DNA from: Morella rubra
Lineage: Eukaryota; Streptophyta; Magnoliopsida; Fagales; Myricaceae
Direction: 5' to 3'
NCBI GenBank assembly: GCA_003952965.2
Contig: CM025854.1
Coordinates: forward strand, 8,691,845 to 8,755,844
DNA length: 64,000 bases
The notes beneath the pieces are model-generated. The model was not told where the DNA came from, ran no database searches, and worked only from the letters and a program-made list of their open reading frames with translations. Positions 1-11,986 of this stretch are shown piece by piece. The position numbers and the translations under genes were made by a program. Position 1 is the stretch's first letter. Every line of letters starts with the position of its first letter.

Positions 1-365
1 GAGAGAGATGATTTGATAGGGGAGATGAATTTGATTTTTTTAAAAAAATAAAAAATAAAAAGAGAAAGAAAATTTTCGTGGGCCCTAGATTTGGTGTGAA
101 AACATAAAAAGTGCAAAAAAAATAAATTTGACTGAAATTTTTTAATTTAGTTATGTTTGACATGAAAGCCCACCTGGGCGCCAGCCTAGCAATAGACAGT
201 ATTAAGTGTCAGTTTGATACTCTTACTATTAAGCATATCTTAGAATTACTGCACATACAGGGGGTTGTAGAGCCGATTTCGTGCACACCACCTAAGAAGA
301 GTCACCTTGTGGATAGGTCTAGGCCACTAGGGTAACTCTCCTAGAAGTTTAGGTTTTTTTTTTTG
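1..365. other. AT-rich flank without recognisable gene
   Basis: This stretch is purine- and A/T-rich, with runs such as aaaaaaataaaaaataaaaa. A short open frame (153-335, 60 codons) has no motif or family resemblance that I recognise and no intron signals. I see no gene here. Confidence 0.5.
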
Positions 366-972
366 GGAAAATTACACAGACCTCACTGGGTTTTAGCCCT
401 ATATCAAAAGCCTCACTAGGTTTTAAAAAAAATCTCAAAGCCCACTAGGTTTCTTATTTTAGTATGAAAACTAATTCAAGCCAACTTCGTTACTGGAGAT
501 AACGGAGCTCAATCACTTAAGTTAAATGTCAGGGCTAAAACCAATCGCTGGCTGCCACGTGTTTAAAATTTCTTGTGTGCTCCATTCGGTCTCTCATCTG
601 CCATAGCTAAATGTATGGGTTAAAACTAATCACTAGCTGCCACGTATTTAAAATTCTTTGTCTGCTCCATTGGGTTTCCTGTCTGTCATGATGCATGCCA
701 TGTCAAAGTTAATTTTTGTATCGCATGGCATACGACATGACAAATGAGAGACCGAATGGAGCAGACAAGAAATTTTAAATACGTGGCAGCCAGCGATTGG
801 TTTTAGCCCTGACATTTAACTTAAGTGGACTGGGCTCTGTTATCTCCAGTAACGAAGTTGGCATAAGTTAGTTTTCATACTAAAATGAGAAACTTAGTGG
901 GCTTTGAGATTTTTTTGAAAACCCAGTAAGACTTTTGATATTGAGCTAAAACCTAGTGTGCTCCATGTAATT
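366..972. mobile_element. Foldback element with ~240-bp inverted arms (MULE-like, non-autonomous)
   Basis: The left arm (about 366-600) and the reverse complement of the right arm (about 735-972) match over their whole length. Shared blocks include gccaacttcgttactggaga and the ggctgccacgt motif. The left arm also holds a partial direct repeat of its inner part, around 535-600 and 610-690. The ends (gggaaaattacac and its mirror gtaatttttcc) sit in T- or A-rich runs, which would hide an A/T-rich target duplication. No coding capacity is seen. Long arms point to a MULE-type or foldback DNA element, but the superfamily is inferred. Confidence 0.75.
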
Positions 973-2020
973 TTTCCTTTTTTTTAAAAAAAAAAAAAAT
1001 ATTGGCGTGGAGAATTTTAATGGACAAAAATTCTACACAAAATTCTCTTTTGGAATCTTATACGTGCACCTTATGTTATTTTGATGTTCTATATTGGAAT
1101 TTCTACATATTTTGGCAAAAGGAATGGCTGGAATATTTTGTGAGAAACAAAGTATGCTTGTACGTGTAATATTTGTGTCTTTGTGACACAGGCATCTAAC
1201 AATTTCGCATAATTCGAGGTACTTATGATTCCATTTGTCCTCATATTTGGAGGTTAATGTGACCATTGAATTTTTTCTCCATTATCTTATAGTCTCGAAT
1301 ATGTTGGTGATAAATTATATTGCTGTGATGGTATATTATCAATGATATAAAACTTGCGCTCTTTTCCTACCCATCAAGTATTTACTTAATGACCTATTTG
1401 CAACTAATCCATTCAATTTCTAATCTTTTAGAGAGAGCATAAGGCAGTTCGGGGGAATTAAGAATCATTAAAAAGTTAATCAAGGAGAAACCCAATTTCG
1501 AACAGAACTCATTAATTTGCCGTAGCTTGAAGACTACAAGAGTACTGGACTGGACTATCTGTACCAATTAGCTTGGGGTGAACAGAGTAGTGACAAACTA
1601 TGGCAAATCTTGGTGCTATTGGGGCCCTCCTTCATAATCACAACAAATAGAGAATGCAGAAGACGAACCTCGAAACGCAGGCTCATAAATGAAACAGATT
1701 TGGCTTTGTCACCATATTATGTGTGAAGTGGAAAGGAACAGTACCAAGAAAAACATACATTAAAACATACATACCCAAGCCAACTTATATAAAATAAAAT
1801 AAAAAAAGAAGCAGAAAACAAAAAAGCAGCTCCTCTCGTACCTCACACAAAAGCATGACCCCCCCGCACAAATGAGTATTCTGGTCTTTTATTCGGAAAC
1901 CTGGTACTGAAAAAACTCAACCATCTGCAAAACAAAATGGAGTTTAGACAAAGAAACAAGTTGTTCATCATGAGAATAAAGAACATTGACAGTGACAGAC
2001 TCGTAGTGAGAGGATGTTGA
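973..2020. other. Downstream flank of the GRF gene
   Basis: No coding exon was recognised. The part nearest 2020 should contain the GRF 3' untranslated region, since that gene runs leftwards and stops at 2021. The rest is A/T-rich single-copy-looking DNA. The short open frames (for example 1033-1266 minus and 1843-2196 minus) show no domain and overlap or flank the GRF end in other frames. Confidence 0.5.
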
Positions 2021-3454
2021 TCAAAGAAGATGGGTTGTTGAAATGTTACCATTATGGGTTCTGGAATTGAAGCTGGGAAAGTCATGAAAGGAGGTTGGAA
2101 TGGAAATCGACAGCTGGGTTGTTGATAGTGACGAGCTATTCGATGATTTATCATCCAAATCGACCCATGAATCTCTCTCTTTAGGCGGCCACTCATCGAA
2201 GAACCGATGAATGGTCTTCTTGGCTTGTTCTTTCTCTGTTTTCATAGGCATCTCATTTTTAATAGCGCTACCATGAACGAAGCAATGCCGGTCTTGCTGT
2301 GGTTGTTTTGCGGAAGCACCGAGGCTCTGAAGCTGCAAGTAAGACTGACTCTCTAAACCAGAGCAGCTCCTTTGCTTTGAAGATGTGCTTATTGTCAAAG
2401 GTGTGAGTTGCCAAGAATCATCCAAAGAGGGACCAGGTAAGCTTCTGATAGACCCAGAAGGCTCTGAGAAGAAAGCATGTTCATCCACCTCCTCTTTCAG
2501 CCCATTAATATAGCTGTTTCTTCTTGCCAAGAAAAAAAAGAAAGTAACAGACGTTAAAAAACTCGTATAAAAAGAAGTAATACCTACCGGCTACCATATT
2601 TGACTTTGATAAACTTCTTTTCAAGACAGACCTGTAGTCTGCGTTTGCCGTCTGGGAATAACCAGACTCTAAGAGATAGGGGCTATTGTTGTCTTCCGGT
2701 GACAAACCAATCCCAGGAAACCTTGAAGAAGATGACGGCTGATAGAGGAAGGGATGGTAAAGGTGGTTACTGTAGCAAGGATGGTTTAGGTGGTGGTGGG
2801 TCTCTAAGGACATTGAAGAGAGCGAAGAAAGAGAATGAGAGGTTGGGGTTAATGTGGGATGGTTCTTGGTGATTGATGAGATTGTCGTAGTTGATAGATT
2901 TGTGCTTGTAGTTGCTGTTGTCGTCTTCAGGACTTCCACAGGCTTTCTTGAACGGTTTTTCCCTCTGTGCATGTGTCTCTCACAGTACTTAGAGTCTGGG
3001 AATGCCTCTTTTGAGCACCTCCATTTTTTCCCATCCGTTCTTCTGCACCTGCCTGGCTCTGGGTCTATTTTCCTTCCCAAACCCATCTGCAAGTAGTTCC
3101 AGCCAACTGCATCCACAAACACCTCAAATCCCCTTTGTCACCAAAGTTATAAACTTCATTCAAAAATTCGAAGCGGAAATATATCAACACACACACACAC
3201 ACACACACCCACCCACCCAACCACCCACCCACACACATACTGACACACACACAGAGTCTAGTTGGCATACTATGTTGAGGATGGTGAGCGAAGAACTTTG
3301 AAGAGAGAGGAGAGTCCAAGCAGCTTCTTTTGATCGTGACGAGGAGATCAGGTGGTATAGGGATGCCTGAAGCCATGTACTTGAAGATTAGAGCTTGGTG
3401 TTCAAGCTCTTGCCACTGAGATGCAGTGAAGAGAAACCTGTTTCTTCCACTCAT
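2021..3454 (-). CDS. GRF: Growth-regulating factor (GRF) transcription factor, three exons
   Basis: Exons on the minus strand are 3454-3271, 3106-2584 and 2522-2021 (184, 523 and 502 nt), giving 402 residues with consistent intron phases. The QLQ domain lies at residues ~7-42 ([20 protein letters not shown]), where GIF coactivators bind. The WRC domain at ~77-119 has the C3H ligands C82, C92, C103 and H106 and the [16 protein letters not shown] core that binds [11 protein letters not shown] (~343) and TQLSISIP (~371) are the FFD and TQL motifs of the GRF1-4 type. The start at 3454 (MSGRNRF) is the usual GRF start; an in-frame ATG lies 33 nt upstream. Exon 1 splices after CAACATA at a GTATGC donor; the exon 3 acceptor choice is the least certain. 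The gene looks intact. GRFs act in the nucleus, promoting cell proliferation in leaves and meristems. Confidence 0.93.
2934..2955 (-). promoter_or_regulatory. miR396 target site in the GRF mRNA
   Basis: On the plus strand this segment reads ttccacaggctttcttgaac plus gg. It matches miR396 (UUCCACAGCUUUCUUGAACxx) except for one extra G, which gives the one-nucleotide bulge known for plant GRF targets. It encodes the RSRKPVE segment just after the WRC domain, the standard place. Post-transcriptional repression by miR396 is therefore expected. Confidence 0.9.
3188..3253. repeat. CA/CCCA microsatellite in GRF intron 1
   Basis: Alternating AC units grade into CCCA units and back to AC, inside the first GRF intron (3107-3270). 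Open frames through this tract encode only Thr/His/Pro or Cys/Val repeats and are not genes. Confidence 0.9.
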
Positions 3455-3760
3455 CACTTTAGGAAGAAAGAAAGAGAGAACGTTCAACGAGGAAGGGAGA
3501 AAGACGAAACAAAAGAACCTCCTCAGAATTCACAGGGGCACTGAAAGAAGGACAGGTTCAGAGAGAAACATGAGAAGCATCAGAAGTGTGTCTTGGTTAT
3601 CACTTATTACAAGAGCCCTCGGAGTAGAGTAGGTATATTTATTTCGGGGACCATTGGGCTGCAGAATCTTCTGTACATAGATAAAACTAATGGTTCTGAT
3701 TACACTGCTGCATGCCATTTCTTTCTCCCTTTCTCTCTTTCTCTCTCTCTGCTCCTCTTA
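3455..3760 (-). promoter_or_regulatory. GRF 5' leader and probable core promoter
   Basis: A TATA-like block (ataaatatacc on the minus strand, near 3630-3645) lies about 180 bp upstream of the chosen start codon. A pyrimidine-rich CT microsatellite (about 3718-3752) lies further upstream. Both features are common around plant core promoters. The transcription start was not determined, so this is a positional inference. Confidence 0.35.
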
Positions 3761-5208
3761 TGACTGCACCACTCTGTTCCTTCTGGTTCTGCTGCTAAGC
3801 TGCATCTGCGTGGCAGACCTTGTCTCTGACATCTCTACGGAAACCCATAAACTATAGAGTGTAACCAAAAAAGACTGTAAAAAACAAAAGAGAAATTATT
3901 ATTATTGGCATTATTATATGCGAGACTGCAGGAGTTGTGCCTGAAGCCAATGCCTGTCTGAGCAGGATGTACGGTTTAAGCTTTTACTCCTACTAACTCT
4001 TTTTACTTTTTTCTGTTCCTTTACCTCAGACCCCCAGTACTCCCCACTTACTATTCGACCTTTTTCGATATGGGAAATTTGGAAAATGAGAGAGAGTCAG
4101 GCCAGGGGCTTTTTAGGGTACTGATAAAACAGGAACCGTCAGTTACTTTTTTCCTCTTCCTTTCACTACAGATATTTTATTTGCTTCTTTGGTTCAAAAT
4201 CTCCAGGACTAGCTTGTCTTCTTCTAAACAGAGCTAATTTTCATAGCCATCCTCGGTACTCTCTAGACGCTTCAACATTTCTATTGAACATTACAAGCTT
4301 GCTCTTAGTGATTTGGTTATCGTTTTATTTGCTCAGCACTACTGGAAAAGAGCATTACTTAAACTGCAGAATCTGACCATTTGAGTCGTATTTTTGCTAA
4401 AGGTGATTTAGACCATAAAAAATCCAGACATTCAACAGCTTTTGCGCTTTCTCTTTTTCTCATATGGGGGTTCTCCATGATCTAGGGGACTACGACAGAG
4501 TATTGCGTTTAAAAGGGCACTGTTCTGCCGATGTAGGCACCAGAAAGCAGAAACTTCATCGTTGGACTTGGTTAAGGGGTAACATTATGCATATTCGCAT
4601 ATCAGTGTGTACTGTCACATGACAATATAACCATAAATGGAGGGTCTGGGTTTAACCCTACAAGAGTACTGGCCCCGCCCGGGGGGATATTTTCAGAACC
4701 CTCGGCCCAACAGTAAACTTTGGCCCCGCAACAAATTTCAACAATTCCTCATCCTTCTTGCCCATACAGAGAAATTAATAGATAACTCCATTTGACCTTC
4801 AAATTTCAAAATAAAAGCACTTTTTAAAATTTATAACAACCCACATAGACATCTACTGAAAATTTTAATATTTAGCTCAATTTACAATAATATGAAATTC
4901 TTCTCAGAACTCAATTTTGGAGTCCAAAAATTCTAGCTAAGAAAATATCGTTTTCTGGAATATATTATGTGACTTTCTCGCCTGCTCTATTGAGTTTTTT
5001 CAGGTCTTTCTATTTCATCTATTTTTAATTATCTTCGCGGTTATTTTTCATAGAAAATTTTGAATATATTGGTTCAAAGAAATATCATTATTTCTAGCTA
5101 GTATAATGAGTCATATAACTCCAAGTCAACAAAACCTAGTGATAATTGATAATGCCAAAAATTACTAGGACTAGCGTATGATCAAAAAGCTCAAAACCAA
5201 TGTAAAAT
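3761..5208. other. Intergenic DNA, nothing recognised
   Basis: This is upstream DNA of the GRF gene, increasingly A/T-rich to the right. I see no open frame of note, no splice-bounded exon and no clear transposon ends. Distal GRF regulatory DNA could lie here, but nothing in the sequence shows it. Confidence 0.4.
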
Positions 5209-5863
5209 CTATTTAGTCTCTAGGTTTTGACTCTTTTTAATAAATCGTCTTTCCATTTTCAAATTAATTATAGAGGTACTTGAGTTTATAATTTTTATCA
5301 AATAAGACATTATCTTAAAATTTCATTCTCGAAGTTAACAATTCATATGTAAGCTCCATTAATAAGTTAACACACGTGTCACCTAAATCTAAAATCACTT
5401 TATTTATATTTTTTTTTATGTTTTTTTTTCTAATTTGTTGTTTTTAAAAATAATTTAAATAATTTAGTTTGTTTTATTTTTAAAAAAATTAAAAATTATA
5501 AAAAAATTTAAAAAATTATAAATCACACTATTTTAGTTTTGGATGACACTTATTAAATTATAATTAGAAATGAAGTGTGAATCATTAACTTTATAAATAG
5601 AAATTTAACGGAAATATTTATTTGATAAAATTTACATACTCAAAGACTTTTATGATAAATTTGATAACTCAAAGATTATTTATTAAAATAGATTAAATCT
5701 AATGATGAACTTTCAAGATACTGTCTACCTTTCGAGATCACCCCTAATCTGATTCATATTCCCAATTAAAAAAAAAAAAGTACTGCCTTGACATCTAATT
5801 AGGTAGAAATTGGACCTGGCTGGCTGGCTAGCTTTTTCACCGGGTGGCTCAGGGACAGACTCG
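5209..5863. repeat. Copy 1 of a ~650-bp inverted duplication (partner 55317-55963)
   Basis: The reverse complement of 55317-55963 matches this segment almost base for base, from ctatttagtctctaggttt to ctttttcaccgggtgg and gactcg. About 510 bp of it is itself a foldback: the left arm (5209-5450) resembles the complement of 5525-5720. The remaining ~140 bp, including the pagoda ctggctggctagc, is non-palindromic but also shared. A third, shorter relative is at 6485-6876. Confidence 0.85.
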
Positions 5864-6257
5864 TACTCGAGTTGGTGGGTCCTGCTCAGGATGTTTCTGA
5901 CTACGACGAATACAATGTGAAACTGTTTAATGTCTGACCAAATGGGCCTGGGAGGATATCTTCGACCAAGTGGGTGGGACTGGGGAGGGGATTCACGTAC
6001 ATGTGTATTGTGTAAAAAAAAAAAAAAAAAAAAACAAAACAAAACATGTGTTGCATGTGTTTGAGCGCCAGAAAGTCCTTTTTAAAAACTCCTGCCGAAC
6101 TTGCCAGAATAGTTATAGCAAAATTTATGAGATCAAACAACTCACGGCACAAATTGATAATAGCCCAATACACTCCCAAACGTAAAAAGAAAAGTGAATT
6201 AATTCCTAATAATGGACCAATTAGTCCACTCTCAACTTATAAAAAGTTAGGTATACT

Positions 6258-6472
6258 TTGGCTATGTTTGAGTGTTAAAATTTTAGAGAGGTTAAAATTT
6301 TAGGATATTAAAATTGGTAAAAAAAGTGAAGAGATAGACGATTTGAATGAATTTTTTATATTTATTATAGTGAAAAATAATGATTTGATGAGAAGAGAGA
6401 GATTATATTGTAATTATTTTATTATGTTAAAATTTTAGAAGGTTAAAATTTTAGTAAACAAACATAACCTTT
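6258..6472. mobile_element. MITE (GGCTATGTTTG ends)
   Basis: The left end ggctatgtttg...ttaaaattttag mirrors the right end ctaaaattttaac...caaacataacc. The element is about 215 bp and non-coding. A relative lies at about 35139-35365; both share the core aaaaaagtgaagagata and gatttgaatgaat. It is probably a non-autonomous hAT- or Mutator-type DNA element. Confidence 0.7.
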
Positions 6473-6484
6473 ATCTTTATTTTT

Positions 6485-6876
6485 AGGGTTATATACCTAT
6501 TTGGTCCAATACACATATCTACCAAAATTATAATCATGTGACTTGTAATTTTTGTAATTTTTTTCATAATTTTTTCCTAATTTTGTGTTTTTTAAATAAT
6601 AAAACAAAGTAAATTATTTAAACTATTTTAAAAAACAAAAAATTAAGAAAAAAACTTAAAAAAAATTATAAATCACATTACTTTAGTTTTTGGATGACAC
6701 GTGTGAACTTATGATTGGAACTGATGTGTGAATTATTAATTTTGAAAATAAAATTTAAAAAAATGATTTCTTTGACAAAAATTATAAACTCAAGAACCTC
6801 CATGATCAAGTTAAAAACCGAAGGATCATTTGTTAAAAATAGTCAAAACCTAGGAATGAAATGAATATTTAACCCT
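6485..6876. mobile_element. MITE related to the 5209-5863 repeat
   Basis: The inverted ends are agggttatatacctatttgg and, read in reverse, agggttaaatattcatttca. The inner sequence (tgacacgtgtgaactt, ttataaactcaagaacctcc) matches the arms of the larger repeat at 5209 and 55963. It is non-coding and about 390 bp long. Confidence 0.7.
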
Positions 6877-9800
6877 CATTTTCAAATCATATTATCATAT
6901 GAAAAAGAAAAATTGCATAGAGAAGCTCTCCTTAGAGAGGGCATCTTCTAAATTGAGACATATCTATCCAAGAGAAGGGGGAAAATACTTAATGAAACAT
7001 CGGCTAAGAAGTTAACAGTTCCTCCAACAAATTGTTATCTTGTCATTTACTTATCAAAATCTAGAAACTATACAGGGTAAACAATCTCATCCTGCACTGG
7101 CGTTTCTTCCATTGACCAAATTCAGGTCCAACTGCTAGTGAGAAGTGGAGAGATTTTGAGATAAAAGCATCTTGGGTGGGGGATTGGCAATGTCACAAAC
7201 TTCCAATAGGATGAGTTAGACTGAATGGTGTAAAATACTGATGTTATCTTGAATGGTAATTGTATCACTAAGGTATAATAGGATCCTTTCCGGCTCCTCT
7301 CCAGTGCTCCATTCATATACTTTTGCCTTGATTAGCATTGGGTTGCAACAAATATGGTTCCACAGAGGATAGTTCTTCCTTGGCATCACATAATCACCTT
7401 CCCCAAGCTTTAGAGTTGGGCAATAATCACCATTTCCATCTCCAAGGTAAATGAATCTTTTCTTGCCACTTTTATCAACATAAGCTTGGATTTGGTTAAT
7501 CACCAGACCCTACAATAGAAGTCAAAATTAGAACCAGTTTTAATTGAATAAAGGTGCTATAATCACAGGATAGATAAACGCTTTCTGCCGGCAATAAAAG
7601 AAAAGGAAATTACTAGCAACAACTAAGACTAAAATGAAGTAAAACTTATCTCATATATTACGTCACCAGGCATAGATTTCTCTCAATCAACAGGGAACTA
7701 CGTTAGTTATTTGATGTCAGAGATCATAGAATCGATAGGATACCAGTGCTTTCAAATGCCACTGAAAACAAAATTTACAGCCCACCAGTTCCGTGGAGCT
7801 CTTATTTCCTCTAATCTTCTATTTCAAACAAATAATTTATATCAGTAAATATAACACATGCTCCCAGTACCAGCGGCCAACCCTTAACCCCTTATATAGG
7901 GACAAAGTGTCAACGGATATCTAGCTGGCCATTTTATGGCCAATTCGAAATTACGTTACAGCTTTGCTGTTTATTTCCTTTCCTTCTATAGCTTGATTTC
8001 CTCTCCTTATATAGCTCGATCGTACAACTTTTATTTCCTTGTATAGCAATGTAATCTTTATAGCATTAGAATAGGTCTATATAATGAAAGGTCTAGATAG
8101 AGACAAACACAATTTTTCTGCAAAGCGTTCTAAAAGTTGTCATGGTATCAGAGCCCCTCGTATAAACTCGACACCTTGTAACTTGTTTCTTTCTCGTTCG
8201 CGTGCTGCTTCGTGTGTTCGTTGGTATCTCAACCCACTTTGTCTCGTGCTACAGGTTCTCCTGGTGGCTCTCGGCGATTTCCTGGTGCTCCACCGCTATC
8301 ACAGATTGTGTTTCTCGCATTCGGTTCTTTTGCCGATCTCGTCTCTTGCTGTCAGCGGACCATTTTGCATTCTTGGGCCATTTCTCGTCTCTTGCTGTCG
8401 TCGGTGGTGGTATTTTCTATTTCCACTTTCGTTGGCGATATCTCGTATTTCAGTTTGGTGCTTGTGTTGATTTTGGTCTTCCTCGTGTTGGCGTGGGTAC
8501 TCCCTATTTTGGGTACTGCTGTTGGTGCTTTCGTTGATTTCGTGCAAATATTCTGGGTGATATCTTCTGTTGCTTTCGGTGCCATCATTTTGGGTGCTAT
8601 TTTTTCTGGTCGTGGGTGCTCCTCTCGGTGGTATCACTGTCCGCGTGTGGGTGCTACTATATTTCGGCCTTTGTTGCGTGGGTGATATTTTATTGTCTGT
8701 ACTCTTATTATTGGCGTGGATAATACTCTGTTTCGAACTCTTTTTTTGGGCGTGGGTGATATTTTCCGACTCTGCAACATGTCAGACAAGTCAGATACTT
8801 TCTTTGTTCGCTTTCATGGCAAGAATTACTCAGTCTGGGCATTTCAATTCCGAGTCTGTGTCACGGGCAAGGATCTATGGGGTCATGTTGATGGCAGTAG
8901 TCCTTCTCCAGACAAAGACAAAGCAAATGAGCAATATGCTAAGTGGGTCGTCAAGGATGCTCAAGTTATGTCATGGATTCTCGGGTCGATTGAGCCCAAC
9001 ATTGTTTTAAATCTTTGACTCTTCAAAACTACTGCCGAAATGTGGAACTACTTGAAGAAGCTCTATAGTCAAACAAATACTGCCCGTTGGTTTCAATTAG
9101 AGCTTGAGTTATCCACTCTTACACAGGACAACCTATCCATCTCTGATTTCTATTCTCTTTTCATGAATCTTTGGACTGAGTATACTGATATTGTTTATGC
9201 TACTATCTCTCCTGACAGTCTTGCTGAAGTTCAATCCGTGCATGAAACAAGTATGCGAGATCAATTTCTTATGAAACTCATATCAGAGTTTGAAGTCACA
9301 CGATTCAATCTCAGGAACCGAGAGTCTGTTCCCACCTTGGATGTATGTCTGAATGGTCTCTTTCATAAGGAGCACCGTCTTTTTACTCACACCACCATGG
9401 AACAGTGCCAGTCCAGTTCTGCACTTGTTCCCGTGGCTTATGCTGCGCAAGGGAAGAACCGTGAGAGGGACATGAGTACTGTCCAGTGCTTCAGCTGCAA
9501 GGGATTTGGCCATTATGCTACGAATTGCTCCAAAAAGTTTTGCCACTATTCCAAAAAAACCTGGCCACATCATCAAAGAATGCTCTATTCGACCTCCAAA
9601 GAAGTCCGAAAAAGCCTACAATGTCTCAATTGACTCATCAAGTGCCTCTAGCTCTGAGGCTACTACTTCTCCTCCAACACATGTTCCAAGTCCTGTTCCC
9701 TCCATAACTCCTGAAATAATACAACAAATGATCATTTCCGCATTCTCGGCGTTAGGGGTATCAGGTAAACAATTTCCAGTCTCACAGCCTTGGTATTTTG

Positions 9801-11986
9801 ATTCCAGAGCTTCCCACCATATGACCAATAGTGTTGTTCCTCTTACCAATATGCAAAAGTATATACGAAATCTCAAGATACATACTACTGATGGCAGTCC
9901 TTTGTCCATCACTTCTGTTGGTGATGTTTCTCCTTTATTAACAAATGTTTTTGTTTCTCCTGCTCTTTCTACTAATCTTGTTTCTGTGGGTCAGTTGGTT
10001 GACAATGGTTGTCACGTTCAATTTTCTCAATCTAGTTGTGTTGTGCAGGATCAAGTATTCAGGAGGATGATCGCGAAGAGGCCTAAAGTGGGGTGGCTTT
10101 TTCCACTACATCTACCTTATCTCCTTTACCTTCGCATGTTATTTCTTGTCATTTTGTTCAAGTTGATACCTGAATATGGCATAGGTGTCTTGGACATCCA
10201 AATCCTAATGTACTGTATACTTTGTTACATTCTGGTTTACTTGGGAATAAAACATCTTTTTCTCATAGTTCTGTCCACTTTGATTGCATTTCGTGTAAAC
10301 TTGGAAAAAGCAATACGCTGCCTTTTCCCACTCACACTTCTCATGAAGTTCGTCCATTTGAATTGATACGTAGTGATGTGTGATGCATTTCACCGGTAAT
10401 TTCTCATGCCCACTACAAATACTTTGTCACATTTATTGACGATTATAGTCAATTCACTTGGATATACTTCCTCCACTCTAAGAGCAATGTTTTTTCTATG
10501 TTTAAGATTTTTTGTGCTCATATTGAAACTCAATTTTATGCTAAGATAAAAGTTATGAGTTCTGATAATGGGGGAGAATACATGTATAATGTTTTTCAGG
10601 AATTCCTTCAAACTAAAGCGATCATTTCTTAGCGATCTTGTCCATCCACACCATAACAAAATGGTGTGGCTGAGAGAAAGAATCGCCACCTCCTAGATGT
10701 TGTCCACACCCTTCTCCTTGAGTCCTCCGTACCCCCTCGTTTCTGGTGTGAAGCCCTGTCAACCTCATCAACCGCTTACCTTCTCCATCCTTGGGCCATG
10801 TATCTCCTTTCCTTCATTTATTTGGTCATGCTAAGCAGTATTCTAATCTTCGTACCTTTGGTTGTGTGTGTTTTGTTTATCTTCCAGATCACGAACGCAC
10901 AAAACTCACAGCTCAGTCAGTCAAATGTGCTTTCCTCGGATATTCTACTTCTCAAAAGGGTTTTATATGTTATGACCTTCATCTTAGTAGAACTCGTATA
11001 TCTAGGAATGTGGTATTTTTGAAAATCAGTATTTTTTCACCACTCATTGTGATCCTACTTCTCCATCACAATCTGTCTTGCCTATATTTTCTGACTCTCC
11101 TGCAGATCCCACCAGTACAAAGCCTTTCATAGTATATCAGAGACGTTCCCCACCTGCCTTGGATCCTCCTACAGCTCCCCTCGAGCCTCCTCTCGATCAT
11201 TCCTCGGTTGCTGGTCCTGTTTCAGCTTCCACTGCTGCTCCTGCACCTCTTAGAAAAAGTACTCGCGTTCATCGACCCCTCAATTGGTTTGGTTTCTCCT
11301 CTCCTTTCTGCTTGACTGCCACTTTGTCTTCCATTCCTATTCCTTTGTCTTATAAACAAGCCATGGAACATGAGTGTTAGCAGAAAGCAATGGACACAGA
11401 GCTCCAAGCACTTGAAGAAAATCACACTTAGGACATCGTGGCCTGCCCTTCACCTGTGACCCCAATTTGAAGTAAATGGGTATTTTCTATCAAGCTTCGG
11501 TCAGACGGATCTTTAGACCGCTACAAGACCCGACTGGTGGCTCTTGGAAATAAACAATAATATAGTCTGGACTATGACGAGACCTTTGCACTTGTGGACA
11601 AGATGACTACTGTGCGCACCATTCTTGCACTTGCCTCCTCACAATCTTGGCCCTTACATCAAATGGATGTCAAGAACGCTTTCTTACATGGAGATCTCAA
11701 GGAAGAAGTTTACATGAAACTTCCTTCTGATATGCCTATTTCTTCTCCCAATAATGTGTGCAGATTAAAGCATTCTTTGTATGGTTTGAAGCAGGCACCA
11801 CGGGCATGGTTTGAGAAATTTCGTAGCACTCTACTTGGCTTCTCCTTCACCCAAAGTCAATATGATTCATCTTTATTTCTACAAAAGACTGCTAATGGTA
11901 TAGTCCCTCTTCTTGTCTATGTGGACGACATTATCATTACTGGTTCTGATCTTGATGCCATTTTTAAGCTTCAGCAGCTGTTGCAT

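Noticed and set aside
2600-3301. Plus-strand frames opposite the GRF gene
   Set aside because: They are shadows of GRF exons and of the CA microsatellite; the minus-strand reading has clear QLQ and WRC domains.
8143-8154. tRNA-like sequence tggtatcagagc
   Set aside because: It is the retroelement primer binding site, a 12-base match to a tRNA end, not a tRNA gene.
8084-8760. Several overlapping open frames of 80-157 codons on both strands
   Set aside because: They lie in the leader of the Copia element between its LTR and gag, overlap each other in several frames and show no domain.
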